DNA of 64,000 bases from Eubacterium sp. AM49-13BH (GTDB lineage: Bacteria; Bacillota; Clostridia; Lachnospirales; Lachnospiraceae), in the NCBI RefSeq assembly GCF_003464165.1, contig NZ_QSEK01000004.1:1-64000 (forward strand), written 5' to 3'. This document shows positions 45,422 through 54,471 of this stretch, in pieces. Each line of letters begins with the position of its first letter. Positions within the stretch are counted from its first letter, which is position 1. A model generated the notes under the pieces. That model saw only the letters and a list, made by a program, of their open reading frames with translations. It did not search any database and was not told the DNA's origin. The translations under genes were made by a program, and so were the position numbers.

Positions 45422-47139
45422 TCAAAGACGGTTACAATTCCATATCATGTGATTTTTTCTTAGATTGAGCAGCTGATTTCGCCGTATTTCCCGTTTCCTC
45501 TGATATTTCAGTTCCCATGCACGATGGGAGAAGACATCAGGATCTTCCACATTGAGATAATCCACCTCATTGGCTGCAATATCACGACGGTGATAGTCAT
45601 AATATTTACCGAAAGTACCTTTAAGCTGTTCGATCAGCTTATCCCGAAAATCAGGACGTATCTGGATTCTGGTGTCCAGCAATTCTGTGTATTGTTCTGG
45701 ATCAGGACGAAATTTTTCTTCCCGGAAAGCAACGGCGTCTTTTTCAAGCTGTTTTTTAAGGGAGATGTCCTGAGAATCAAGAATATCAAGATTGTTATTC
45801 ATCTGGTCATATTTCTTGGATAGATTCATCATATCTTTATCAGTAGAGCATTGTGCCTGGAAGATTAGCTGCTCTTTCCTTGATTTCAGTTCTTCAATTT
45901 CTTCGGTAACAGTTGTAAGCTGCTGATTCAATTTTATATGCTGGATGGGATTCAAAATACTGGTTTTCTCTTTTTCTACATTCAGCTCTTTCCGTTCTGT
46001 AACTTTAGCTTTGAGTTTCTTTTTAACGGTGTTGTATTTATTCAGTATTGGATTAAAATGATTCATCCAATCATGAATTACTTCTTTTTGCATCTCATTA
46101 TGAAGTAAATGATATTGTGTAAAGATCATATGATTTCGGATAGTTTCCATTGTTTCTGCAATTACAGGAATAGAATTTTTGACAGCTTGAGCCAGTTTCT
46201 CTACCTGAGCTTTTAATTCCCGGAGCATTTGGTTATCTGCACGAATCTGGCGGTTGATTTCACAGCGGTCAGCTATCATTCCTTTCTTTTCCATGTTTTG
46301 AGCAATATAGCCTCGTGGATGGTCGGCTGTTCGGTGATTCCCTGATCTGCAAAGCTGCGGTGATCAATGGATGCATTTATCTGATTGTGGGCAAGCATTT
46401 CATTTACAGTATCTGCCCAGTTTGCTCTCCAGATACAGAGTTGCTCATCACTGTTCCATTGTTCAGAAATGGGATTCTGTCTGCCATAGCGGCTGCTTTT
46501 TGGATGCTTGTCGATGCGGTCATAGCCTTTTTCCTGTGCGACAGATGCGGTCATATAAACTTTCTTTTTCCCAACTTTATATCTGTATTGCTTTTCCCAG
46601 CCATCTTTTTGAGCAGCTTTGAATTCAGTAGCTGTAAATCCTTTTTCTTCTCCATTTTTTATGCAGAGATATTCTTTTTCTGTTTTATACTGCCATGTTC
46701 CGTTTTCGTTCAGTGGACGGACGGTAAGCAGAATGTGTGCATGAGGATTGTGTCCATCCGTATCGTGAATAGCAAAGTCAGCGCACATGCCCATATCTAC
46801 AAAGTTCTTTTGAATAAAATCTTTTAGAAGAGAAATATTACTGTCCTTATCTAATTCAACGGGAAGTGCGACAACAAATTCCCTTGCCAGTCGGCTGTCT
46901 TTTGTTTTTTCTGCAGCTTCCACAGCATTCCAGAGTTGTTCACGGTCTTTCCATTCTGGTGAAGCCATCGGTGGAAGCAATACTTCCTGATAAATGAGTC
47001 CATGCTTTCTGGTGTAATCATGCTGGATGCCATCGTAATCATTGTACATCCGGCTGCAGCTCATATAAGCAGAAGCTGCGACAGCGGAACGTCCGGAACC
47101 ACGGCTGACAACTTTGGCTTGCATATGATAAATTGCCAT
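45422..47139 (-). pseudogene. mobA: MobA/MobL-family relaxase, frameshifted
   Basis: The relaxase nicks the element's oriT and leads the strand into a recipient. The N-terminal relaxase part (from 47139; MAIYHMQAKVVSRGSGRSA, histidine motif HNPHAHILLT) breaks off at about 46311. There the frame goes to LLKTWKRKE and a stop. The continuation MEKKGMIADRCEINRQ lies in another frame. One G added at 46311-46313 would restore HEGYIAQNMEKKG and a single 572-codon gene. The C-terminal half is a long coiled coil. The start has GGAGG upstream. Frameshift or sequence error; the relaxase domain itself could still be made. Confidence 0.85.
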
Positions 47140-47155
47140 ATCTGGCACCTCCTTT
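47135..47155. repeat. 21-base repeat in front of mobA (copy 2 at 47493-47513)
   Basis: GCCATATCTGGCACCTCCTTT is identical at 47135-47155 and 47493-47513. It covers the ribosome-binding site and start codon of mobA and of the small gene before oriT. The copies put the same translation start on both genes. Confidence 0.75.
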
Positions 47156-47214
47156 CGATGTTGCCTGCAACAGCGGAAAAGCCCTCGGCAGAGCGCACGA
47201 GCCCCGTAGGGGAT

Positions 47215-47256
47215 ACCACCGCCCGATTTATCGGGTGGTGAGTAAGTGCGCCCTTC
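47215..47256 (+). other. oriT: Origin of transfer (IncQ/MOBQ type)
   Basis: An inverted repeat ACCACCGCCCGA / TCGGGTGGT (47215-47239) is followed by TAAGTGCGCCCT (47243-47254). This matches the conserved nic region of RSF1010/R1162-type oriTs and agrees with the MobA-type relaxase gene beside it. The nick is expected between G and C after TAAGTGCG. Confidence 0.82.
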
Positions 47257-47275
47257 GGGAGTAGAACTTGTGCGT

Positions 47276-47497
47276 TTACATTCCTCGTAGCCGGATTATC
47301 AGCTCCCGTTTCAGGGAATCCAAATCCATTTCTTTAATATGGGGAACAATACTTTCCAAAATGGCTCCTTCCTGGACTAATCGGTGTGTTCTGGCATCAC
47401 GTTCTTTTTTGCGATTTCTTGCTTCGGCTTCTTCTTGGCGGTGTCTTGCCTGTAAAAGTGCTTTTTCTTCCGGTGTCATGATTTTTTTATCTGCCAT
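47276..47497 (-). CDS. Small mobilization-associated protein (DUF3847)
   Basis: 73 residues, a basic helical protein (MADKKIMTPEEKALLQARHR...; DARTHRLVQEGAILESI) of the DUF3847 family, usually encoded next to MobA relaxases. It probably helps the relaxase at oriT. The start at 47497 shares a 21-base translation start block with mobA. Confidence 0.8.
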   Translation of the reverse strand: MADKKIMTPEEKALLQARHRQEEAEARNRKKERDARTHRLVQEGAILESIVPHIKEMDLDSLKRELIIRLRGM

Positions 47498-47577
47498 ATC
47501 TGGCACCTCCTTTTTATGCCCGTATCCGGGCAGTATTGGTTTTAAAATCTTATGGTTTGGTACTATAGTTTCGGATA

Positions 47578-47635
47578 ACTGACAGTGGCATGTTTCTGGT
47601 GATAAATAAGGAAAGAAAGTAGTACCACTGTCAGT
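47578..47635. promoter_or_regulatory. 11-base inverted repeat between replication and mobilization genes
   Basis: ACTGACAGTGG and CCACTGTCAGT are perfect complements 36 bases apart. They lie just downstream of the dnaC-like gene (minus strand). They may be a transcription stop, a regulator site or part of the replication origin. Confidence 0.4.
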
Positions 47636-47667
47636 GAAGAATAATTATCGTGTTATGCTTCTTTGCT

Positions 47668-48525
47668 TCAGTTCTGGTTCGGAGCATGATTGTTTAACAG
47701 AATTCTTTTTGCCTGTTTTAAATTAGCTGTTGCATTGTCCTGACGAATATTCCGGTTATTGATACGGACAGGAATACATCTCTCCAGAATACGGTCATAA
47801 ATTCGTTTGTGTGCGATATCAGCGGCGTTATTCAGCTCTGATAAAGTGAGATTGGTCGTTATGATCAGGGGCTTTTTACTGCGGTAACGACTGTCGATCA
47901 CATTGAATACCTGTTCCAGTGCAAAGTCAGAGTTCCGCTCAATTCCGAGATCATCAATAATCAGAAGACTGTAGCGGTTTAAGCTGTTGATGAACTGGTT
48001 TCTGTCTTCAAAATGCATTCCGGTAAGGGTATTTAGAATTCGGGAAAAGTTGGTCATCAGTACAGGAACGCCTTTTTCCAGAAGGGCATTGGCAATGCAG
48101 CCTGCAAAAAAAGATTTTCCAGTACCGACATCACCCCAGATGAGAAGTCCGGAAGCATTTGCTCTCATCTCTTCCCAGTTGCTTACATAATTGTGTGCCA
48201 GTTTTATTTCCGGATTGATGCCGTTATCCCTGGCAAAAGTGTAGTCATAGAGTGCTTTGTCCTGTAAGCCGCTGGTTTTAAGATGCTCTATTTCCATTTG
48301 TTTTTCATGAAGTTTTCTCTGGGCTTCTTCCTGCTCAAAGATTTCCTGCTGGCATTTACAGCGGATGGAAGGAATAAGAACCTTTCCCTGTAATTCATGC
48401 CTGCATTGCCTTGGCGTATTGCATTTGGAACAGTAGATCAGGTGGTCTGTTTCGTTAAAATATTCATCAGACTGAAGCTCTCTGTTTGGGGTTATAGCTG
48501 TTGGTTTTTCTATAAATTTTGTCAT
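47668..48525 (-). CDS. DnaC/DnaA-like ATP-binding replication protein
   Basis: 285-residue AAA+ protein of the IstB/DnaC helicase-loader type. A zinc-like cysteine group (CSKCNTPRQC; RCKCQQE) leads to Walker A WGDVGTGKSFF and Walker B LLIIDDLGIE. It should load the replicative helicase at the element's origin. The start overlaps the repA stop by four bases. Confidence 0.9.
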   Translation of the reverse strand: MTKFIEKPTAITPNRELQSDEYFNETDHLIYCSKCNTPRQCRHELQGKVLIPSIRCKCQQEIFEQEEAQRKLHEKQMEIEHLKTSGLQDKALYDYTFARDNGINPEIKLAHNYVSNWEEMRANASGLLIWGDVGTGKSFFAGCIANALLEKGVPVLMTNFSRILNTLTGMHFEDRNQFINSLNRYSLLIIDDLGIERNSDFALEQVFNVIDSRYRSKKPLIITTNLTLSELNNAADIAHKRIYDRILERCIPVRINNRNIRQDNATANLKQAKRILLNNHAPNQN

Positions 48526-49238
48526 AATGTTTCGTATTCCTCACTTTCGTAATTTCGTTGTCGGGAAGCAGGATGATCCTGTCTTGCCCAACTGATGATG
48601 GTAGCTGCGTGGTTCTGATATTGCTTTCCGGTAGAAGCCATATAACCGGATAAGCGTTCAATATAATCCTTCCAGTCAGGGATTGTCTGCCGGATATCTT
48701 CAAGCTCTTTTTCTGACAGAAAAACATTTTGAAATTTTCCATAGGGTGAGAGTGGCTCCTTACTCCCTCTTATTGCTAAATTGTTCTTTTTTATCTCTTT
48801 CTTACTACCAGACAGTTTTCTGTCTGTATCAGGGAAAGAATCCTGTCTGTCAATAGGACAGTTTTTTGTCTGTCTTAGGGAAAGAAATCTGTCTGTATAG
48901 TGGATGGTTTCTTTTGGGAGTTTTACATAAATCCGATTGGGCTGTCCGGGACCCTGCCGTTTTCGGAAGATAAGCTCCTGTTTTTCCAGTACTGCCAGAG
49001 CAGTTTTAACCGTCATCTGGCTTTTGTGGAGAACTTCTGCCAGTGCTTCAATCGTAAAGTAAATGAACACATGACCGTCTGTATCTGACCACCCCTCATT
49101 TTTCTGGGAAAGCCTTGCCCGGTCGAGCAGGATAATATAAAGCATTTTGGCAGTTTCGTTTATTTCCATGTCCAGAAGGAAACGGGGAAACATCATATAA
49201 GATGGCAGGTTGGTGTCTGCTGTCAGAAAGTCAGTCAT
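48522..49238 (-). CDS. repA: Replication initiator protein A (RepA N-terminal family)
   Basis: About 238 residues with a winged-helix N-terminal domain (FPRFLLDMEINETAKMLYIILLDRA; YFTIEALAEVLHKSQMTVKTAL), as in RepA_N plasmid and element initiators. A variable middle (SDTDRKLSGSKKEIKK) and a short C-terminal domain follow. It should bind the element's origin. The start at 49238 has GGAGGTG upstream. Confidence 0.88.
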   Translation of the reverse strand: MTDFLTADTNLPSYMMFPRFLLDMEINETAKMLYIILLDRARLSQKNEGWSDTDGHVFIYFTIEALAEVLHKSQMTVKTALAVLEKQELIFRKRQGPGQPNRIYVKLPKETIHYTDRFLSLRQTKNCPIDRQDSFPDTDRKLSGSKKEIKKNNLAIRGSKEPLSPYGKFQNVFLSEKELEDIRQTIPDWKDYIERLSGYMASTGKQYQNHAATIISWARQDHPASRQRNYESEEYETL

Positions 49239-49262
49239 GTGTTCACCTCCAATCAAAAGGGT

Positions 49263-49646
49263 TTATTCCCCAAGAAAATCCCAGTCTACATCACTATCTG
49301 GCTGTGAATTTTCAGGTGCTGGAAAGGATGCCCTGATTTGGGGCTCCCTTTGCGCCATGCCTGCAGTCAGTCCGGAAAGAAAAAGTGGCAATGCCTGTTT
49401 CAGACTGTTTTCCACTGCATCTACAATCTGTTTCACAAAAAGTTCTTCCCGTTCTCTTGTTTCCAGATAAGGATCAGCCTGTGTGCGGTAGTAGCGGTCA
49501 AAATAATCTACCAGTGCAAGAGAGATTACCTGACTGTAAGATTTAAAATCCTGCCTGTCCATCGTCTGTAAATATTCCCAGGCTCTCCGTTGCTGTTCTT
49601 TGTCCAGATTAAAGCGCAGGTTTGTGTTGCGGATATTGTTCTGCAT
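49263..49646 (-). CDS. ParR-like partition adaptor
   Basis: 127 residues with a ribbon-helix-helix-like N-terminus (NIRNTNLRFNLDKEQQRRAWEYL in part) and a disordered acidic C-terminus (PAPENSQPDSDVDWDF). Its place directly after the parM gene, four bases away, makes it the centromere-binding adaptor. Confidence 0.7.
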   Translation of the reverse strand: MQNNIRNTNLRFNLDKEQQRRAWEYLQTMDRQDFKSYSQVISLALVDYFDRYYRTQADPYLETREREELFVKQIVDAVENSLKQALPLFLSGLTAGMAQREPQIRASFPAPENSQPDSDVDWDFLGE

Positions 49647-49649
49647 GGT

Positions 49650-50567
49650 TTATCCCCTCCTTTTCAGGCTCATATAAGCCAGAGATTCGTAACCTTTGGC
49701 AGTGGCGCAGATGTCATCAATGATTGTGACTCGTGATTTGTCATACGTTCCGAAGTTACGGATCAGGCATCCACCGCCGCCAACCACATACAGGCGCATC
49801 AGGTCAGGATTATATTCATATTTGCGGAGCGTGGAAAAAAGTTCTGCCACATACTGTCTGGCAATAGAACTGATACAATCCAGATATGGTGCTGAAATGT
49901 CAGCTGTTCCAAACCGCAGAATCTGTTCTACTGTGGATTCTTCAATTTTCACTCCGAATTTGTCCAGAACAGCGTTCTTTGCGGCAATCATGCACTGGTT
50001 TACACCAAGTTTTTCTGTCCAGCATCGGCTCTCCTGAGCTTTCTTATTGTTAATATACAGAATGTTCATGGTTCCGTTTCCGATATCTGCAAGGAGATTA
50101 GTTCCCTTGAAATTTCCAAGGTGGTTTACAATAGCCGGATATCCCTGTGGGTAAAGGCTACATCCCGCAAAGTGGAGATGATATTCTTTGCCGTTGAAAC
50201 GGTAATGGACTTCTGGATTCTGGAGCAGATAGGAACGAAAAGCTTCTCTTTGATTTCTGATCCATGTCAGAGGAAGTCCGGCAGCCAGATGAACATCTGC
50301 TTCACGGATGGAAAAGACATTCAGTTCCCTTGCAATAGCCATTAGCGTCAGAAGATAATATTCTTCGTCCATAGCTTTATCCGGGATAAATTCTTTGTGT
50401 CCTTCGCCAATCCGGTAGTAAATGCCGTTATATTCCAGAATATTCCCGGTGAAGATTGGTTCGGTTTCATAGGCTTTGATTCCGGTTGGTGTGACGGTGT
50501 TTGCTGTTTTCATATTGCCATAGCCATGATCTACAGCGATGATTTTTGTGTTTTTGAGTTCTCGCAT
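49650..50567 (-). CDS. parM: ParM-like actin-family plasmid segregation ATPase
   Basis: 305-residue actin-like protein. Phosphate 1 is AVDHGYGNMKT (about residues 11-21), phosphate 2 is LLADIGNGTMNIL, and the adenosine motif is VVGGGGCLIRNFG. Such filaments push sister copies apart, so the element keeps a stable copy when circular. The ribosome-binding site lies inside a long hairpin. Confidence 0.88.
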   Translation of the reverse strand: MRELKNTKIIAVDHGYGNMKTANTVTPTGIKAYETEPIFTGNILEYNGIYYRIGEGHKEFIPDKAMDEEYYLLTLMAIARELNVFSIREADVHLAAGLPLTWIRNQREAFRSYLLQNPEVHYRFNGKEYHLHFAGCSLYPQGYPAIVNHLGNFKGTNLLADIGNGTMNILYINNKKAQESRCWTEKLGVNQCMIAAKNAVLDKFGVKIEESTVEQILRFGTADISAPYLDCISSIARQYVAELFSTLRKYEYNPDLMRLYVVGGGGCLIRNFGTYDKSRVTIIDDICATAKGYESLAYMSLKRRG

Positions 50568-50574
50568 AAAAAAT

Positions 50575-50660
50575 ACCTCCGTTTTCGTATTGATTGATTC
50601 AGCAGGTCATACCGGTGTGGTACTGCTTTGCTGTGAGATAAGCATACGAAAATCGGAGGT
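50575..50660 (-). promoter_or_regulatory. Ribosome-binding-site hairpin in front of parM
   Basis: ACCTCCGATTTTCGTAT (50660-50644, minus strand) is complementary to ATACGAAAACGGAGGT (50590-50575), with one bulged base. The second arm contains the GGAGG of parM. Between them a second stem, CAGCA/TGCTG with GTACC/GGTAT, is visible. If the stem forms, translation of parM/parR is blocked. Confidence 0.6.
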
Positions 50661-50787
50661 AAAAGACATTGAGTGGAAATTGAGCTGGAATTGAGAAAAA
50701 AGATATATTGTGCGTACATTCTTCATGTACTCTTGTTGTGATTTCATTGTTTTTTATCGTATAATATGGATACTGGAGGTGGTTTGG

Positions 50788-51462
50788 ATGAAATACAAGA
50801 TTTTAGTTGTCGATGATGATAAAGAATTGGTGAAAATGCTTTGTAGTTATTTTAATATGAAACAATATGAAACCATTACGGCTACAGATGGAATGGAAGC
50901 ATTAAATAAAATAAAAATGAAACCGGATATTATTTTGTTGGATATCAATATGCCACGCATGGATGGGATTGAAGTATGTCGTCTGATACGCAGTAAAGTG
51001 TTATGCCCGATTTTGTTTCTAACAGCAAGAGTTGATGAAGATGATAAAATTAATGGGTTGCTTTCAGGTGGGGATGATTATATTACGAAACCATTTAGTC
51101 TTCGGGAGTTGGAAGCAAGGATTGTCACAAACATAAAGAGAGAAGAAAGGCATCAACAAAAAACGGAATACCGTTTCATGGATGAAATGCTGATTGATTA
51201 TTCTGAAAAAATAGTAGCTATAGCCGGACACAGGATGGAGTTCACAAAAATTGAATATCAGATTATTGAATTCTTATCCATGCATCCAGGGCAGGTGTTT
51301 GATAAAGAACGTATATATGCACAAGTCTGTGGATATGATGCGGAAGGGGACAGTAGAACGATAACGGAATTAGTACGGCGTATAAGGAAAAAAATAGCGG
51401 ATTATTCAGAAAAAGAATACATAGAAACTGTATGGGGGATTGGATACCGATGGAAAAAATAA
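50788..51462 (+). CDS. OmpR-family response regulator (element cargo)
   Basis: 224 residues: receiver (KILVVDDDKELVKML; IILLDINMPRMDG with the phospho-aspartate) and winged helix (IEYQIIEFLSMHPGQVFDKERI). The start at 50788 has TGGAGGT upstream. It overlaps the kinase gene by 13 bases and controls, most likely, the ABC transporter genes behind it. Confidence 0.93.
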   Translation: MKYKILVVDDDKELVKMLCSYFNMKQYETITATDGMEALNKIKMKPDIILLDINMPRMDGIEVCRLIRSKVLCPILFLTARVDEDDKINGLLSGGDDYITKPFSLRELEARIVTNIKREERHQQKTEYRFMDEMLIDYSEKIVAIAGHRMEFTKIEYQIIEFLSMHPGQVFDKERIYAQVCGYDAEGDSRTITELVRRIRKKIADYSEKEYIETVWGIGYRWKK

Positions 51463-52628
51463 GAAACTTGTCACTGAAAAAAACAATTCTGCTTTATTTT
51501 GTGATCAGCTTAACGGCAGCATTTCTGTTATCTGGATTTACAGTTCATTTTGCAGGAAATATGCAGAATAAAATATGGGAAAAATATATTGATTATGCAG
51601 ATTATACGGACGTGTTTCAGCAATATGGAAAGAAATACGAGATTGAGATATCAAGACCTAATCAATCGCAGATGAATCGTTTGGACTATCATCTTTCGGA
51701 AATGTGTGACTTTATGGGAACATATTCGGTACTGATTTTTTCGATTGTTGGGAGTGTTGTTGCGGTATTCTTTTTTTATAAAAATAAGTTAAAGACACCT
51801 CTACAGGAACTAAAAGATGCCTCACAAATGATTGCAGATAATGAACTGGATTTTCATGTGTCCTATGAAAATAAAGATGAGATGGGAACTTTGTGTAAAG
51901 AATTTGAAATGATGCGAAGTGATTTAGCAGATAACAACAGAAAGATGTGGCGAATGATTGATGACGAGAAGGCTTTGCGGAATGCAATTGCACATGATAT
52001 ACGTTCTCCACTTTCCATATTGCGTGGGTATCAGGAAATGCTCTTAGAGTTTGTTTCTGCCGAGAGTATAAAAACAGAGGATGTTATTGATATCTTACAA
52101 ACAGGCATGTATCAGATTGACCGTATAGAGCATTTCACGGAAAACATGAGAAAAATGTCCCATTTAGAACAGAGGGAACTGCAATGCTCAGAGATAGAGT
52201 TATCGGAACTGGCAAAAAAGATTGAGGCAGAAGCTGCCATGCTGTCCAAGAAGGAAAGTAAATTATGTAAGGTAGAAAGAGTGCAGGAACAAAACATTGT
52301 GAAAGTGGATGAGGAACTTGTCATGGAAGTGACAGACAACTTACTGGAAAATGCGGTTCGATATGCACAAAAAAGTATTGCTTTGCAGATAAAGAAAAAG
52401 GATGGTTTTCTTATAATTTCTGTTGAAGATGATGGAATAGGATTTGTGGATACTGAGGAAAAAGTAACAGAGCCATTTTATCATAAGAATCCACAAGATG
52501 ATTTAAAGCATTTTGGCCTTGGTATGTATATTTCTCGTATTTTCTGTGAAAAGCATGGAGGAAATTTGAAAATATATAATGCCAGACAAGGCGGTGCTCA
52601 TGTAGAAGCTCTTTTCAAAGCTGAATAA
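51450..52628 (+). CDS. Sensor histidine kinase (element cargo)
   Basis: 392 residues. Two helices (about 11-31 and 93-113) enclose a short external loop. A HAMP region, H box RNAIAHDIRSPLSIL, N box NLLENAVRYA and G box DDGIGF / GLGMYIS follow. Short-sensor kinases like this commonly watch a lantibiotic through their ABC transporter. Confidence 0.92.
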   Translation: MEKIRNLSLKKTILLYFVISLTAAFLLSGFTVHFAGNMQNKIWEKYIDYADYTDVFQQYGKKYEIEISRPNQSQMNRLDYHLSEMCDFMGTYSVLIFSIVGSVVAVFFFYKNKLKTPLQELKDASQMIADNELDFHVSYENKDEMGTLCKEFEMMRSDLADNNRKMWRMIDDEKALRNAIAHDIRSPLSILRGYQEMLLEFVSAESIKTEDVIDILQTGMYQIDRIEHFTENMRKMSHLEQRELQCSEIELSELAKKIEAEAAMLSKKESKLCKVERVQEQNIVKVDEELVMEVTDNLLENAVRYAQKSIALQIKKKDGFLIISVEDDGIGFVDTEEKVTEPFYHKNPQDDLKHFGLGMYISRIFCEKHGGNLKIYNARQGGAHVEALFKAE

Positions 52629-52744
52629 AAATACTTTATAAGGCTGAAATCACAAATAAAGTGGTTTTAGTCTTTTTTGTTGTGAATTTATTGAGAATTG
52701 ATTTGTATGATGTTGTTAAAGAAATAAAGAAAGGAAGAGATACA

Positions 52745-53815
52745 ATGAAAACAATCATAAAAAGAAGTATACTTGATTATTTAAAGAACCCTGTTTTGTG
52801 GATTGGCTTGATTATTATAGTTGCCAGTATGTATCAATGTCTGTCATCGTATTTGCAAATTCATTATATCAAACAGAATGAACAGATCACACAAAATGAC
52901 GTAGCATTGGAAGATGCTGATGTCATGGATGGGTACATTCCCACATCTGATGATAAAGAAAGAAGAAGGGAGTGGGAAGATACGATCAAAGAGACGTTAA
53001 TGGACACCTCCAAAAATGGTTTTGGATTTAGCAGGCAGGAAGCAGATCATGTAATGAAAGAAATTCAGAATATGGATGTAAAGACTGCTTCTGAGTTTTT
53101 GGAATCCCAATATGGCTATTATAATGCAATAGATGCTTATGAGGACCTTGAAATTCATAAGGGGACAGCAGAAGAAATCAATCATTATATCGAGCGGAAA
53201 TTATCCGAACATTCTTTTTCCTGGTACTTTGCCAAAAAATTTACGGATTTTGCAGGATTGCATATGGCCTTTTTTGCAACAGTCTTGCTATCATTTTTAT
53301 TTATTCAGGATACACGAAAAAGTACCTATGAATTATTACATACAAAGCCTGTTACGGCAATCCAATATATATGTGGGAAAGTAATAAGCGGATTCATTAG
53401 TATGCTGGGAGTATTAGTGATTTTGAATGTTATATTCTTTATGCTGTGTTTGAAAACGTCTTTAGAATCGGGCTTTCCAGTAACACCAATTGATTTTTGC
53501 GTGAATTCTCTGATCTATATTGTTCCGAATCTTTTGATGATATGTTGTGTCTATACAATTACAGCATTAATATTTAAAAATCCGCTTCCGGCAGCACCAA
53601 TCTTGTTTTTACACATTATATATTCAAATATGCTGACCATGAAGAATGATATTTATTATATGAGACCGTTCTCTATTATGGTGCGATTCCCTGGCAGATT
53701 TTTTGAAACACATGTAGCCAAAATGTCAAACATAAATCAGATTATTCTTGTAATTTCATCAGTTATATTAGTATGTATTTCTGTTACAATCTGGAAAAGG
53801 AGGAGGGTTCATTGA
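52745..53815 (+). CDS. ABC exporter membrane protein (first)
   Basis: 356 residues. One helix (about 18-36) is followed by an external region of about 130 residues and five more helices in the C-terminal half. The layout is ABC-2-type, as in antibiotic or peptide exporters. The start at 52745 has AAGGAAG upstream. It overlaps the second permease gene by four bases. Confidence 0.75.
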   Translation: MKTIIKRSILDYLKNPVLWIGLIIIVASMYQCLSSYLQIHYIKQNEQITQNDVALEDADVMDGYIPTSDDKERRREWEDTIKETLMDTSKNGFGFSRQEADHVMKEIQNMDVKTASEFLESQYGYYNAIDAYEDLEIHKGTAEEINHYIERKLSEHSFSWYFAKKFTDFAGLHMAFFATVLLSFLFIQDTRKSTYELLHTKPVTAIQYICGKVISGFISMLGVLVILNVIFFMLCLKTSLESGFPVTPIDFCVNSLIYIVPNLLMICCVYTITALIFKNPLPAAPILFLHIIYSNMLTMKNDIYYMRPFSIMVRFPGRFFETHVAKMSNINQIILVISSVILVCISVTIWKRRRVH

Positions 53816-54468
53816 AAACGGAACTAAAAAACTGCCTGTCGTTATATAAGATTTTTTATTCATGTGCATTTATACTGATATTGTGTGCTATTCATCCGAT
53901 TATATACTATGAAGAAATCGGTTCAGCGATTCAGTCGCCAATAGCATTTTTAACAATTATTTTTTGTAGTGACACATATTTGATGGAAGTAAAAAGTAAG
54001 CGTGCCGATGTATTTCATTTGTATGATCAAAAAAAGCAGTTAAAAGTAATATCGCAGAGAGTGGGCGTTCAAATATTATATTTATTAATACTTTCCTGTG
54101 TTGGATATGTTTTGTTTTTCTGGCAAAAACCGGGCAGTGTAAACGAAGGCATTTCGGGTATTCAGATATTTCTTTTATATTTCATTGCAATGTTTGGAAC
54201 TATCTGGCTTTGGAGTATATGCTCTGTGATTTTGTGTACATTGCTTCGAAATATGTGGGCAGGTATTGGATGTTTATTTGGAATTGTCATTGGACTTATA
54301 TCAAAAGCGGGAAGTTCATTTTTCGGAAATCTGGGATTGTTTTCTTTCAGCTTTTGTGAACCTACTCAATTAATGTCCGAGAGTTGGATTTATGGAACGC
54401 TTGTGTCTTTTATAGCGGGGCTGTTTTTATTTGCAGTATTACCAATGACTTTAAAGAAAAGAGGATAG
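53812..54468 (+). CDS. ABC exporter membrane protein (second)
   Basis: 218 residues with six hydrophobic helices. The start is a TTG (53812) with GGAGGAG seven bases before; it overlaps the previous stop. It presumably pairs with the first permease and the ATPase. The family cannot be named more exactly. Confidence 0.7.
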   Translation: MKTELKNCLSLYKIFYSCAFILILCAIHPIIYYEEIGSAIQSPIAFLTIIFCSDTYLMEVKSKRADVFHLYDQKKQLKVISQRVGVQILYLLILSCVGYVLFFWQKPGSVNEGISGIQIFLLYFIAMFGTIWLWSICSVILCTLLRNMWAGIGCLFGIVIGLISKAGSSFFGNLGLFSFSFCEPTQLMSESWIYGTLVSFIAGLFLFAVLPMTLKKRG

Positions 54469-54471
54469 ATT

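Noticed and set aside
46315..46827. 170-codon frame antisense to mobA
   Set aside because: Hydrophobic by chance (Phe/Leu-rich); it is a shadow of the relaxase gene.
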